Positions 17,664 through 27,422 of a stretch of 64,000 nt of DNA are shown piece by piece. Below the pieces are notes generated by a model. The model saw only the letters and a list, made by a program, of their open reading frames with translations. It ran no database searches and was not told the origin of the DNA. Position 1 is the first letter of the stretch. The number at the start of each line of letters is the position of its first letter. The stretch lies in contig JAKVKH010000011.1 in the NCBI GenBank assembly GCA_022486625.1, positions 18,651 through 82,650 on the forward strand, read 5' to 3'. Made by a program: the position numbers and the translations under genes. Origin of the DNA: Butyrivibrio sp. Lineage in GTDB: Bacteria; Bacillota; Clostridia; Lachnospirales; Lachnospiraceae.

Positions 17664-20528
17664 ATGGGATTGGGCATCATTTGTAAATGGTTCGGGGAAC
17701 AATTCTGGTTTAAGAAACTGAATCGGGCAGCAGTGGAGGAGATCGACCATGGGAATGTTCAGGCAGGAATTCCTTTTGCTGCATTGATCAGTGTAATTGA
17801 AATATCGATGCTGGTAGCATCTTTCCTGCTGAAAGATCAATGGGATAATTCCAGATGGTTATGGAAGTATCGCATGGCATATGCAGGTCTGCTGATTTCC
17901 AGTCTGGTTTTTCTGAGAAGATGTATTTTCTGCAGACGAGGAAGACAGACACAGCACGGATATGTTGCGCGTACGATTTACAGCTATGTTATTGTCTGTA
18001 TTCTTTTTGGCGTATGTATATCAATTCTGGATTATGGACGCAGTTACAGTAGCATGACCTTTATTACGATGGAGGTCATGACATTTGGACTGTTTCTTCT
18101 TCAGCCGTTATTTTCATTGCTGATTATTACGGCTTCCTTTATTCTTTTTATCAGTCTGCTCAATGAAGTTTCCACAGTTACAACAGGGACAGCGGTGAAT
18201 CTCATTTTTCTGTTGATGGGAGTCATTGTGATTAATGTCATACGTTTCAGAATGCAGCTTCGCATGCTGGATACCAATGAAAAGCTGGTGCGATCCTTTT
18301 CGGAAGATGGTCTGACCGGAATGAAGAACAGGGTGGCACTACGAAAAGATCGTAAATATTATGTCGGGTCAGATGTAATACTTGCGATGCTTGATCTTGA
18401 TGATATGAAGTTTTATAACGATACATATGGTCACGATGCAGGTGATGAAATATTATCGAAGATCGGAGAGGTCACCATTTCTCATTTTGGATTCCAGGGC
18501 AGTTATCGGTATGGTGGAGATGAATGTCTTATTGTACTGGAAAATGTCAGCGTCGATGATTTTATAAAGAAGATGGAGTTGTGGAGAAAAGATTTTTACC
18601 AATGTGTTTGGGACAAATATCATTTCCATCCAACCTGCAGTGCGGGGTATGTCTATGGGAGGGCAGAAACGCTTAATGATCTCAGGGGAATGGTAAAACT
18701 GGCGGATATGAAAATGTATGAAGCTAAGGGGAGAGGTAAAAATCTGATGATTGGGGAAGCATTTGATTGTGGAAAACTTGAAGAAGGACATTTCATGGAT
18801 GCGGCTGCCGGCGCACAGAAAGAGGGTATAGACCCGCTTACCGGACTGTTTAACATGATGTATTTCAGAAATAAGGCAAGGATCCTGATTGATGCGCTTG
18901 ATGAGGACAGACAGATCAGTTTTATATATTTCAATCTGAGTAATTTTAAAAAATATAATGAGGAATACGGATTTCATGCAGGAGATGCGTTCCTGAAGGC
19001 AGTAGCGGATATTCTGTGCGAAATCTATGAACATTGTCTGGTCTGTCATCTGTCTGATGATCATTTTGCTGTGATGACTTATGAGGATGCTGTAGAAGAA
19101 AAGATTGGAACTGTGCATGGAAGAGTACTTGATTACAGCAAGCGGCCAATGATGATGATACGTGCAGGAATCTGTGAGTATGGTAACGGCATGGAGGATG
19201 TCAGTACGATCATTGACAGAGCAAGGCTTGCCTGTGACAATATCCGTGACCGGTATGACGTCTTTTTCCGTTATTATGACAGGGAACTGGAGCAGAAGCG
19301 TAACAGACAGCAGTATATTATTGAACACATTGATGAGGCAATCAGTGAAAATTATATTCAGACTTATTATCAGCCGATTGTCAGAGCAATTACAGGGGAA
19401 ATGTGCGGCGCAGAGGCACTTGCCAGATGGAATGATCCGAAATACGGATTGCTCAGACCGGGAGATTTTACAGAAATTCTGGAAAGCTTTCACCTGATTC
19501 AGAAACTTGATTTTTATATGATAGAGCGCGTCTGCAAGGATTATGTGCAGCATATGGAACAGGGTGAACCGTTTCCGCCGGTATCCGTCAATCTTTCAAG
19601 GCAGGATTTCCGCTTGTTTGATGTGACAAAGATGATCATAGATATACTGGACAGATACGGAATGCCCAGAAACATGCTTCATGTGGAAATTACAGAAAGT
19701 GCACTCAGTGATGATTATGAAGAATTGATCGGGAAAATAGAAGAGCTCAGGAACGCAGGATTTGAAGTATGGCTGGACGATTTTGGAAGCGGATATTCGT
19801 CACTCAATATTCTTCAGGATTGTGTTTTTGATGTTATTAAGATCGACATGCTTTTCCTGAAAAATTTCGACCAGAATCAGAATTCGCATCTGATTATTTC
19901 TTCTGTGGTAGATATGGCCAAGGAACTTGGTGTGCAGACATTGACAGAGGGTGTGGAAACGCCAAGACAGCTTGATTTCCTGAAAAAAATCGGCTGTGAA
20001 AGGGTACAGGGATATTTCTTCAGTAAACCGGTACCGGTGGCACAGTTGGGGGCATCTGCAAATGGTGAAAAAATCCGGATTGAGGATGCACAGAGGTATC
20101 TGTACTATAATGCAATCGGAAGGGTTAATCTTTTGAAACCGATGCTGAATGAGATGGCTTATCTGGCGCACAGAAATGCCGGAGTTGTGCCTATGGCGGT
20201 ACTTCAGTATGATGGAAACAGCTTTACCTATCTGGAGATGAATGAGGAGTATGCGCAGTTTCTTGAAGACAGTGGGATGAATGCGCAGAAGAGGGAAGCC
20301 GGATTTTTTAATTGTCTGGCTGGAGTTGACGGACATCTTTTCCGGAAAACAGTGGAAGAGTGTATAGACAGCGGGGAATGGGAGAATTTCGTGTATATGC
20401 GGGATGGGATCTGCTGTTCACTCCATATCCGATATATTGCACAGCAGGAAAGCGCAGGAGTGATCGCAATTCTCATTATGGCGATGAATATGAGCAGGAT
20501 GAGGAAAACGCATAGTGCCGGCTGGTGA
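17664..20528 (+). CDS. Membrane GGDEF-GGDEF-EAL cyclic-di-GMP protein
   Basis: A 954-residue protein. An N-terminal membrane region (about 30-220) has about six hydrophobic helices. A first GGDEF domain around 225-370 carries RYGGDECLIVL, with Cys in place of the final Phe. A second, degenerate GGDEF around 385-530 reads HLSDDHFAVM at the active loop, so it is probably inactive or sensory. The EAL domain begins at AEALARW near 582 and keeps VNLSRQDF, VEITESA, LDDFGSGYSS, IKID and TEGVET, consistent with phosphodiesterase activity. The last 170 residues look PAS-like (FTYLEMNEEYAQFLE). The ATG at 17664 is preferred because GGAGAC lies just upstream; an in-frame ATG 90 bases earlier lacks a ribosome-binding site. 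Flanking genes give no signal identity. Confidence 0.88.
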   Translation: MGLGIICKWFGEQFWFKKLNRAAVEEIDHGNVQAGIPFAALISVIEISMLVASFLLKDQWDNSRWLWKYRMAYAGLLISSLVFLRRCIFCRRGRQTQHGYVARTIYSYVIVCILFGVCISILDYGRSYSSMTFITMEVMTFGLFLLQPLFSLLIITASFILFISLLNEVSTVTTGTAVNLIFLLMGVIVINVIRFRMQLRMLDTNEKLVRSFSEDGLTGMKNRVALRKDRKYYVGSDVILAMLDLDDMKFYNDTYGHDAGDEILSKIGEVTISHFGFQGSYRYGGDECLIVLENVSVDDFIKKMELWRKDFYQCVWDKYHFHPTCSAGYVYGRAETLNDLRGMVKLADMKMYEAKGRGKNLMIGEAFDCGKLEEGHFMDAAAGAQKEGIDPLTGLFNMMYFRNKARILIDALDEDRQISFIYFNLSNFKKYNEEYGFHAGDAFLKAVADILCEIYEHCLVCHLSDDHFAVMTYEDAVEEKIGTVHGRVLDYSKRPMMMIRAGICEYGNGMEDVSTIIDRARLACDNIRDRYDVFFRYYDRELEQKRNRQQYIIEHIDEAISENYIQTYYQPIVRAITGEMCGAEALARWNDPKYGLLRPGDFTEILESFHLIQKLDFYMIERVCKDYVQHMEQGEPFPPVSVNLSRQDFRLFDVTKMIIDILDRYGMPRNMLHVEITESALSDDYEELIGKIEELRNAGFEVWLDDFGSGYSSLNILQDCVFDVIKIDMLFLKNFDQNQNSHLIISSVVDMAKELGVQTLTEGVETPRQLDFLKKIGCERVQGYFFSKPVPVAQLGASANGEKIRIEDAQRYLYYNAIGRVNLLKPMLNEMAYLAHRNAGVVPMAVLQYDGNSFTYLEMNEEYAQFLEDSGMNAQKREAGFFNCLAGVDGHLFRKTVEECIDSGEWENFVYMRDGICCSLHIRYIAQQESAGVIAILIMAMNMSRMRKTHSAGW

Positions 20529-20624
20529 GAATCTGCCTCAGATACTGGAAATATAACAGCTTAACGTGTATACTTGTCTGTATAGAGCGACAGTTGAAAT
20601 GGTTTTGCTGCAGGAGGTCTGGAT

Positions 20625-21209
20625 ATGAATTTTTTTAAACGATTAGGTATAAATTACTTTGTGGATGCGATTATCTGTATTGCAGTTGGTCTTATTCTGT
20701 TGTTTCTGCCGGGAGTAACCATGGCAATTTTATGTAAGGCACTTGCAGTTCTTCTGATTGTAGCAGGGGCCGCCATGATCATCAGTTATCTGATCAATAA
20801 GGATACTTCAATCGGATATTCGGCTATGTTTGCAGTAGGATTATTGATCGCAATTATTGGTGTCTGGATTTTTATGAAGCCGGAAGTGTTTATTTCTCTG
20901 ATACCGTTAATTGCGGGTGTCATTATTGTGATTAATGGGGTAACCAATTTTGCACAGGCAATTTCTCTGGCAAGGGTATCCTACGGAAGATGGTGGTTGG
21001 CACTTGTCTTCGCACTTATTACCATCGGACTTGGAATATATCTGATATTTAAACCGCTCAGTGCAGTGGAGATTGCCGTAAGAATTATAGGCGTGATTCT
21101 GGTATATGATGGTGTTTCCAATGTATGGGTTGCATCAAGAGTGCATAAGTTTGTGAAAGATGTGAAACAGGATGCGGAGGCAATTGATACAGAGGGCAAG
21201 GAAGTCTGA
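20625..21209 (+). CDS. HdeD/DUF308 family membrane protein
   Basis: A 194-residue protein with six hydrophobic helices arranged as three similar helix pairs, each containing Gly-rich motifs (CIAVGLILLFLPG, FAVGLLIAIIGVWIFMKP, LALVFALITIGLGIYLIFKP). This matches the HdeD/DUF308 family; E. coli HdeD is linked to acid resistance but the general function is unknown. The C-terminal tail of about 25 residues is charged and cytoplasmic. The start follows CAGGAGG. A strong terminator follows, making it likely monocistronic. Confidence 0.85.
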   Translation: MNFFKRLGINYFVDAIICIAVGLILLFLPGVTMAILCKALAVLLIVAGAAMIISYLINKDTSIGYSAMFAVGLLIAIIGVWIFMKPEVFISLIPLIAGVIIVINGVTNFAQAISLARVSYGRWWLALVFALITIGLGIYLIFKPLSAVEIAVRIIGVILVYDGVSNVWVASRVHKFVKDVKQDAEAIDTEGKEV

Positions 21210-21264
21210 TACCGTACTGCTATGCATATTATGTCCGGACAGAAAGTGAAAGTGCCATTTGATG

Positions 21265-21302
21265 CTGACTCCGCGTTGATACAACGCGGAGTCAGTTTGT
21301 TG
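21265..21302 (+). terminator. Intrinsic terminator after the HdeD-like gene
   Basis: CTGACTCCGCGTT pairs perfectly with AACGCGGAGTCAG around GATAC, followed by TTTGTTG. Confidence 0.85.
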
Positions 21303-21350
21303 TATGAATCAGAAGTTTTCTGCATGCCGGCGGGCAGGAGAGATTAAAAT

Positions 21351-22499
21351 ATGAACTGGGTTCCATTGGATGCAGACATAGATGAACAGCAGATGCTTGA
21401 GTTGTCCGGCAGATATCATTATGGAGAAGCCGGGCGGTCTGCACTCATAAAATGTTACAGAAAAATAAAGCCCCTGGTACATGCTGCAGTGTGCTACCGT
21501 ATTCTGAAAGTGCAGGACTGTGACTATCAGCAGATCTGGAAAGCTGTAGCAGTAATTACACTTGGAAGTGCAGTAGATAGATATCAGTATATGTGCGAGC
21601 AGAGGGATCAGATCGAAGAAGCGTTTATGATTGACTGTCTGAGCATGGAACTGCTGTCAAGGGCCTATATTTCATTTGACCGACTGTTGCATCAGGAAAC
21701 AGGACTTTGGCCGGGAGAGTATCTGTATCCGGGGAGTGACGGACCATTGCAGATGATGGAAGAAATCATGCGTCTTCTGGGCCAGAAGCAGGTAAAGTAT
21801 AACAGTGCATATGTATTGCAGCCGGCCCGGAGTGTAGCTTTTACAGTCTCTCTTTATGACGGGCACAGGAAAAAACATTCAGATTGTAGAAACTGCAAAA
21901 ATACGGACTGTGTATACAGAAATGAAGAAAATGAAAAAGCGGAGGATAAAGTTACGGAATTGGCAGAACAGAACTCCTGCGGATGTATTCATATGTATAT
22001 GGGTGACGGGAAAGGAAAAACAACTGCTGCCATTGGACTGGCAATAAGGGCAGCAGGTGCCGGAAAAAAGGTCGTTTTCGTGCAGTTCATGAAAGGGCAG
22101 GATACTTCTGAAATAAGTGTAATGGAAAAAATTCCGCAGATCAGAGTCATCAGGAATGAAGAAAACCTTGGATGGCTGAATCTAAAGGATGAGGAGCAGA
22201 GGCAGCGCTTTACACAGCTTCATAATGCTTCCCTGGATCAGGTCAGACAGCTGATGGCAGAGCGTCAGTGCGATGTGCTGATATTGGATGAGGTTACTTA
22301 TCCGTATATGTATGATCTGATTGACAGAAAAGCGCTGCAGGAACTGATCCTGCACAGACCTCAGCAGATGGAAATTGTACTGACCGGGCGTGATCCGGAT
22401 CCTTTTTTTCTCGAACAGGCAGATTACATTACAGACATGAAATGTGTGCGTCATCCTTATCAGAAGGGAATTCAGGCAAGAAAGGGAATTGAATTTTGA
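21351..22499 (+). CDS. MetH-activation-like domain fused to corrinoid adenosyltransferase
   Basis: A 382-residue two-domain protein. Residues about 215-382 are a CobA/CobO-type ATP:corrinoid adenosyltransferase: P-loop MGDGKGKTTAAIGLAIRAAGAGKKV, then VFVQFMKG, DVLILDEVTYPYMYDLI and VLTGRDPDPFFLEQADYITDM. Residues about 1-190 resemble the short methionine-synthase activation (AdoMet-binding) domains of clostridia: AVITLGSAVDRY, an SPG-like WPGEYLYPGSDGPLQMMEEIMRLL, PARSV in place of PSKSV, and a C-terminal Cys cluster DCRNCKNTDCVYR near 178. The adenosyltransferase makes adenosylcobalamin; pairing it with a B12-enzyme reactivation module suggests corrinoid handling. Start ATG follows CAGGAGAG. 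The stop overlaps the LCP start. The adenosyltransferase half is firm, the N-terminal assignment is moderate. Confidence 0.82.
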   Translation: MNWVPLDADIDEQQMLELSGRYHYGEAGRSALIKCYRKIKPLVHAAVCYRILKVQDCDYQQIWKAVAVITLGSAVDRYQYMCEQRDQIEEAFMIDCLSMELLSRAYISFDRLLHQETGLWPGEYLYPGSDGPLQMMEEIMRLLGQKQVKYNSAYVLQPARSVAFTVSLYDGHRKKHSDCRNCKNTDCVYRNEENEKAEDKVTELAEQNSCGCIHMYMGDGKGKTTAAIGLAIRAAGAGKKVVFVQFMKGQDTSEISVMEKIPQIRVIRNEENLGWLNLKDEEQRQRFTQLHNASLDQVRQLMAERQCDVLILDEVTYPYMYDLIDRKALQELILHRPQQMEIVLTGRDPDPFFLEQADYITDMKCVRHPYQKGIQARKGIEF

Positions 22500-23611
22500 G
22501 CAGAAGAGACAGATATAATCGCAGAAGGCGCAGACCGATTGTCGGACTGATGGTACGGCTGATTTTCCTTGGGGTCTTGATCTGTGTTGCATATACCGTA
22601 TATCAGAACCGGGAGAACTATCAGAACGGCCCGCTCAAAACGGTCAGCCAGACAGTGGAAAAGATCGTTCAGATTGCAGAAAAAAATGATGCTGACAAAA
22701 AGAATCAGGATACTTCAAATCAGACAGCAGTACCGGAAGATACGAAAAACTATACCAATCTGGTGCTGTTTGGCGTAGATTCCACAGAGGGAAATCTGGG
22801 AGAAAAGACAAGAACAGATTCTATTATCATCATGTCCATTAATAAGCACAGCGGACAGATTCGACTGGTATCCGTTTATCGTGATACTTATCTGAATACA
22901 GGAAATGATAAATATACCAAGTGTAATGCGGCATATGCTTATGGAGGTGCAGATCAGGCAATTACTATGCTTGATTCCAACCTTGATCTGAACATCAGTG
23001 ATTATGTGACAATCGGATTCGGCGGGCTGGCAGATGTGATTGATGACATTGGCGGCATTACCATCAATGTGGAGGAAGATGAAATATCGCATCTGAATAA
23101 TTATCAGTCCACAATGGCAAAGGAACTGGGAGAAAATTATACACCGGTAACGCAGACCGGAGAACAGACACTGAATGGACTTCAGGCAACCGCCTACTGC
23201 AGAATCAGATATACTGCGGGCAATGATTTCAAGCGTGCCGAAAGGCAGCGGACAGTGCTGACGGAGACGATCAGCGGGATCAGAAAATCTTCCCCCATGC
23301 AGATTCTGAAAGTGGCACAGGATCTGACCAGATGGACGCATACTTCACTTGGTGCATCTGAGCTGCTTAGGTTGATGACCGGATTTGGAAAATATAGAAT
23401 GGCGGATACAGGAGGATTTCCTTTTACGGATGCAATTGCAACGGCCAATCTTGGCAAGAGCAAGGGAGACTGTGTGATCCCGGTTACACTGGAAAAAAAC
23501 GTAAAGGAGCTTCACAGCTTCCTGTTCGGTACGGCAGACTATCAGGTATCCGATACCGTAGCACAGTACAGCGCGCAGATTCAGAAGGATACTGCAGCGT
23601 ATCTGAAATAA
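22496..23611 (+). CDS. LytR-CpsA-Psr (LCP) family glycopolymer ligase
   Basis: A 371-residue type II membrane protein. A short basic cytoplasmic N-terminus (RRDRYNRRRRRP) is followed by one transmembrane helix (about 17-37), a linker, and an extracellular LCP domain from about 85. Motifs include LVLFGVDSTEG, RTDSIIIMSINKHSGQIRLVSVYRDTYL, KCNAAYAYGGADQAI, INVEEDEI and AYCRIRYTAGNDFKRAERQR. The conserved Asp and Arg residues that hold the lipid pyrophosphate are present. LCP enzymes attach teichoic acid or capsule-like polymers to peptidoglycan. The start is a TTG that overlaps the preceding stop (translational coupling); an internal Met at residue 19 would delete the basic stretch. Confidence 0.9.
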   Translation: MSRRDRYNRRRRRPIVGLMVRLIFLGVLICVAYTVYQNRENYQNGPLKTVSQTVEKIVQIAEKNDADKKNQDTSNQTAVPEDTKNYTNLVLFGVDSTEGNLGEKTRTDSIIIMSINKHSGQIRLVSVYRDTYLNTGNDKYTKCNAAYAYGGADQAITMLDSNLDLNISDYVTIGFGGLADVIDDIGGITINVEEDEISHLNNYQSTMAKELGENYTPVTQTGEQTLNGLQATAYCRIRYTAGNDFKRAERQRTVLTETISGIRKSSPMQILKVAQDLTRWTHTSLGASELLRLMTGFGKYRMADTGGFPFTDAIATANLGKSKGDCVIPVTLEKNVKELHSFLFGTADYQVSDTVAQYSAQIQKDTAAYLK

Positions 23612-23741
23612 ATACATTCTGATTTTCATATTAGTTTATAAATCCTTTATGATTAGGATATTGATTTCCGGAAAAACAATGTTACACTTGGTATAGAACA
23701 AACGTAACAGAAATGATTGTAATCAGGAAATGAGGTGGATC

Positions 23742-26363
23742 ATGAACATACAGAAATTCACACAGAAATCCATAGAAGCTGTGAATGGATGCGAGAAGTT
23801 GGCCTATGATTATGGAAATCAGGAAATTGAACAGGAACATCTCCTGTACAGTCTGTTGACCATAGAGGACAGCCTGATTTTGAAACTTATAGAGAAAATG
23901 GGGATTGATACACAGACTTTTACTGCCCGTGTGGAAAAAGGTCTTCAGAAACGGGTCAAAGTGCAGGGCGGTCAGCCCTATGTCGGTGCGGAGCTTAATA
24001 AAGTACTGCTCAGTGCAGAGGATGAAGCAAAGGCGCTGGGTGATGAATATGTCTCTGTAGAGCATCTGTTCCTGTCCATGTTGAAACATCCGAATAAGGA
24101 AATCAAGGAGATTTTCGGTGAATTCGGTATTACCAGAAACGGATTCCTGCAGGTACTGTCTGACGTACGGGGAAACCGCACCGTAACAACAGACAATCCG
24201 GAGGCAACATATGATACGCTCGCCAAGTATGGGACGGAACTGGTGGCAAAGGCAAAGGATCAGGACATGGATCCGGTGATCGGACGTGATTCCGAGATCA
24301 GAAATGTGATTCTGATTCTTTCCAGAAAGACCAAAAACAATCCGGTACTGATCGGTGAACCTGGTGTAGGCAAGACTGCAGTTGTAGAAGCACTGGCACA
24401 GAGAATTGCAAGCGGAGATGTGCCGCTTGGACTTAAGGATAAGAAGATCTTTTCGCTGGATATGGGTGCGCTGGTTGCAGGTGCAAAATACAGAGGTGAA
24501 TTTGAAGAGCGTCTGAAAGCAGTACTCGAAGATGTGAAGAAGAGCGAAGGCGAGATCATTCTCTTTATTGATGAGCTGCATACCATCGTCGGTGCAGGTA
24601 AGACAGATGGCTCACTGGATGCGGGCAATATGTTAAAGCCGATGCTGGCACGTGGTGAACTGCACTGTATCGGTGCGACAACGCTGAATGAATATCATCA
24701 GTATATCGAAAAGGATGCTGCGTTGGAACGGCGTTTCCAGCCGGTCATGGTGGATGAACCCTCGGTGGAGGATACCATCAGTATTCTGCGCGGGCTTAAG
24801 CCGAAATATGAGGTATATCATCAGGTAAAGATCATGGATGCTGCGCTGGTCAGTGCTGCAAAGCTGGCAGACCGGTACATTTCAGACCGGTTCCTTCCTG
24901 ATAAGGCAATTGACCTGATGGATCAGGCCTGTGCGATGATCAAGACAGAAATGGCATCAATGCCTGCAGAACTGGATGATTTAAAGCATAGAATTGATCT
25001 GATGAAGAGTGAAGTAAAAGAACTGGAAAAAGAGCAGGAGCAGAATCCGGCAGATGATTCCAAGACAGGAGAGAGACTTGCAGCGCTGAAAAAGGAGCTT
25101 GCCGAGCTGCAGTCTGATTTTGACAACCGTGTTACCAGATGGGAAAATGAAAAGGAAGCATTAAAGAAACCTGCAGCGCTTCGTGAGAAGATTGATGAAG
25201 CAAACCGGAATGCAGAAATTGCCAGAAACAGCGGAGATTATGATAAAATGGGCGCACTCCTTTATGGACAGATTCCGGAACTGAAGAAGGAACTGGAAGA
25301 GGCAGAGAAGGCAGTCGGAGATAAGGATCTGACGATGGTTCACGAGAGTGTGGATGAGGAGCAGATTGCAGAGATTGTGTCCAGATGGACCGGTATCCCG
25401 ATTTCCAAACTGACGGAGACCGAGCGCAACAAGACACTGCATCTTGGAGATGAACTCCATAAGCGGGTCATCGGACAGGATGAAGCGGTAACGAAGGTGG
25501 CAGAAGCCATTATGAGGTCAAAGGCGGGAATCAAGGATCCGAAGAAGCCGATCGGTTCTTTTCTGTTCCTGGGGCCTACAGGTGTCGGCAAGACAGAACT
25601 TGCAAAATCACTGGCAGCAGCTCTTTTCGATGATGAGAATAATATGGTCAGGATCGATATGAGCGAATATATGGAGAAATACTCCGTATCAAGACTGATC
25701 GGAGCGCCGCCAGGATATGTGGGTTATGAAGAAGGTGGACAACTGACGGAAGCAGTCAGAAGAAAACCCTATGCAGTTGTTTTGTTTGATGAAGTGGAAA
25801 AGGCACATCCGGATGTATTCAATATTCTGCTGCAGGTACTTGATGATGGACGTATTACGGATTCCCAGGGCAGAACTGTGGATTTCAAGAACACCATTCT
25901 GATCATGACCAGTAATATCGGCGCACAGTATCTGCTTGAAGGAATTAATGCAGACGGCACGATTTCGCAGACAGCGCAGGATCAGACGATGGAAGACCTT
26001 CGGGCACATTTCAGACCGGAGTTCTTAAACCGGTTGGATGAAACGATTATGTTCAGACCTCTGACGAAAGAAAACATCGGCGGAATTATTCAGCTGATTG
26101 TGGATGATCTGAATAGGCGGCTTTCCGATCGTGAGATCAGCATTCGTCTGACACCGGCTGCACAGCAGTATGTGGCAGATCATGCATATGATCCGTCCTA
26201 TGGTGCAAGACCGTTAAAGAGATATGTGCAGAAGTACGTGGAAACAATGTCGGCGAAGCTGATTCTGGAAGATCAGGTAAATCCGCATGACCGGATCGAG
26301 TTTGATGTCAAAGACGGCGAGCTGATCGCAGTGCCGGTGCATGTGCCGGTTGCGATGTCATGA
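23742..26363 (+). CDS. clpB: ATP-dependent disaggregase ClpB
   Basis: An 873-residue Hsp100 chaperone that rescues aggregated proteins with DnaK. The N-terminal repeat domain (about 1-150) is followed by NBD1 with Walker [11 protein letters not shown] and Walker [10 protein letters not shown]. The coiled-coil middle domain (about 405-525, rich in Glu/Lys, e.g. [14 protein letters not shown]) distinguishes ClpB from ClpC. NBD2 has [15 protein letters not shown] and [13 protein letters not shown], with pore loop GYVGYEEGG. The ATG at 23742 follows GAGGTGG; an ATG four codons upstream overlaps that ribosome-binding site and is unlikely. No CIRCE or CtsR operator is evident upstream. Confidence 0.96.
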   Translation: MNIQKFTQKSIEAVNGCEKLAYDYGNQEIEQEHLLYSLLTIEDSLILKLIEKMGIDTQTFTARVEKGLQKRVKVQGGQPYVGAELNKVLLSAEDEAKALGDEYVSVEHLFLSMLKHPNKEIKEIFGEFGITRNGFLQVLSDVRGNRTVTTDNPEATYDTLAKYGTELVAKAKDQDMDPVIGRDSEIRNVILILSRKTKNNPVLIGEPGVGKTAVVEALAQRIASGDVPLGLKDKKIFSLDMGALVAGAKYRGEFEERLKAVLEDVKKSEGEIILFIDELHTIVGAGKTDGSLDAGNMLKPMLARGELHCIGATTLNEYHQYIEKDAALERRFQPVMVDEPSVEDTISILRGLKPKYEVYHQVKIMDAALVSAAKLADRYISDRFLPDKAIDLMDQACAMIKTEMASMPAELDDLKHRIDLMKSEVKELEKEQEQNPADDSKTGERLAALKKELAELQSDFDNRVTRWENEKEALKKPAALREKIDEANRNAEIARNSGDYDKMGALLYGQIPELKKELEEAEKAVGDKDLTMVHESVDEEQIAEIVSRWTGIPISKLTETERNKTLHLGDELHKRVIGQDEAVTKVAEAIMRSKAGIKDPKKPIGSFLFLGPTGVGKTELAKSLAAALFDDENNMVRIDMSEYMEKYSVSRLIGAPPGYVGYEEGGQLTEAVRRKPYAVVLFDEVEKAHPDVFNILLQVLDDGRITDSQGRTVDFKNTILIMTSNIGAQYLLEGINADGTISQTAQDQTMEDLRAHFRPEFLNRLDETIMFRPLTKENIGGIIQLIVDDLNRRLSDREISIRLTPAAQQYVADHAYDPSYGARPLKRYVQKYVETMSAKLILEDQVNPHDRIEFDVKDGELIAVPVHVPVAMS

Positions 26364-26399
26364 TCAGAATACACACGGAATAGGGAAATGAGGACAGCA

Positions 26400-26588
26400 A
26401 TGGATAATTTACCACAGGATCCTGTGATGCTCTTAAGCTTTTTGAATATGAAACTGAGAGACAGGTACAACAGTCTGGACAGTCTTGCAGATGATCTGGA
26501 GATCGGACCGGAAGAAATGAAACAGCTGGCAGAGAAGCTGGCAGAGATCGGTTATCATTATGATACCGGAAAGAATGCATTTGTATAG
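26400..26588 (+). CDS. DUF4250 small protein
   Basis: A 62-residue protein, MDNLPQDPVMLLSFLNMKLRD at the start, matching the DUF4250 family of short Firmicute proteins of unknown function. It is predicted to be a compact helical protein resembling a small HTH (SLADDLEIGPEEMKQLAEKLAEIGY). The ATG at 26400 follows AATGAGGACA; the ATG 12 bases upstream overlaps that site. It lies 36 bases after clpB and before a strong terminator, so it is probably the distal gene of the clpB transcript. Confidence 0.82.
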   Translation: MDNLPQDPVMLLSFLNMKLRDRYNSLDSLADDLEIGPEEMKQLAEKLAEIGYHYDTGKNAFV

Positions 26589-26593
26589 AAATG

Positions 26594-26640
26594 AGCTGCT
26601 GCATGACCGCCTGAAAGAGAGTCATGCAGCAGCTTTTTCA
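26594..26640. terminator. Intrinsic terminator between convergent genes
   Basis: AGCTGCTGCATGAC pairs with GTCATGCAGCAGCT, followed by TTTT. It ends the clpB-DUF4250 transcript; the minus-strand receiver gene ends at 26638 inside it. Confidence 0.88.
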
Positions 26641-27387
26641 GTTGTTTTTTTCAAAAAAACTGTCAATATTGGCAATCAGTTCTTCCGGAGGCATGGTTTT
26701 AAGAAGATACTTCTCCGGTTTCAGGCTGACTACCTTAAGAACACTTTCTCTGTCGCTTTTGGAAGTAAGGAACATGACGGGAATCGAGCTGGTGGAAGGT
26801 TCGCTTCGGATCATTTCCAGAACCTGCGGACCGGAGGCTACGGGCATCTCATAATCCAGAAGAATCAGGTCTACCGGGTTCTTTGCCAGAAAGGTGATCG
26901 CATTCATACCGGAATTGGCCATGAAGACACGATATTTTGAAGACAGCCAGGTTTTAATTGTTCTGAGCATGGTACCGTCATCATCAACGACGAGAATTCG
27001 TTTCTGTTCCTGACGCAGGGATTCTGTTGATAAAACACCGTCAAGCCGTTCGGTAAGCTCTTTGATGTTTAGCGGTCTGGAAAGTCCGGCAGCAATTTTT
27101 TCTCTGGGAATGAAGTGATAGACTTCTTCCAGCTCTTCGGGATTACCGATCAGGAACAGCTGAATTTCCCTGTCATCAATCGAATCTTTCAGAAATACCA
27201 GCAGTTCTTCATTGATATCATCTTCCAGATACATGACATATACGGTGAGGTCGTTTTCCATATGACTGACATCGGTTACATCAGGTCGGATGATGATGAC
27301 GTCATAGCCGTCCTTTTCCAGTCCTTTCAGAATGGCATTTACCATGAAGCGTTTGGAATCTCCGATCAGTACAATTTTTTTGTCCAT
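26638..27387 (-). CDS. Double-receiver response regulator without output domain
   Basis: A 249-residue protein. The C-terminal half (about 130-249) is a canonical receiver: RILVVDDDGTML, phospho-acceptor Asp in LILLDYEMPVASG, VMFLTSKSDRE, and the Lys in KYLLKTMPPEEL. The N-terminal half (about 1-110) has a receiver-like fold (KIVLIGDSKRFMVNAILKGLEKDGY) but lacks the acidic pair and the clear phospho-Asp, so it is likely a pseudo-receiver. No DNA-binding or enzymatic output is present. The ATG at 27387 follows AAAGGGAC. It lies 35 bases downstream of the hybrid kinase on the same strand and is its likely phosphorelay partner. Confidence 0.85.
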   Translation of the reverse strand: MDKKIVLIGDSKRFMVNAILKGLEKDGYDVIIIRPDVTDVSHMENDLTVYVMYLEDDINEELLVFLKDSIDDREIQLFLIGNPEELEEVYHFIPREKIAAGLSRPLNIKELTERLDGVLSTESLRQEQKRILVVDDDGTMLRTIKTWLSSKYRVFMANSGMNAITFLAKNPVDLILLDYEMPVASGPQVLEMIRSEPSTSSIPVMFLTSKSDRESVLKVVSLKPEKYLLKTMPPEELIANIDSFFEKNN

Positions 27388-27422
27388 AGGTATAGTCCCT
27401 TTCATTGGTGTTTATAATAAGG

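Noticed and set aside
18453..19553. Long minus-strand open frame (366 codons) opposite the GGDEF-EAL gene
   Set aside because: It lies wholly inside a well-supported gene, has no ribosome-binding site and has the Cys/His/Ile-rich composition of an antisense shadow.
21205..21351. Cobalamin riboswitch before the adenosyltransferase fusion
   Set aside because: The gap holds only a simple terminator and about 50 further bases; there is no room for, or trace of, the B12-box core.
23682..24581. Minus-strand frame of 299 codons opposite clpB
   Set aside because: Overlaps the conserved ClpB N-terminal and NBD1 region; no start signal or recognisable domain.
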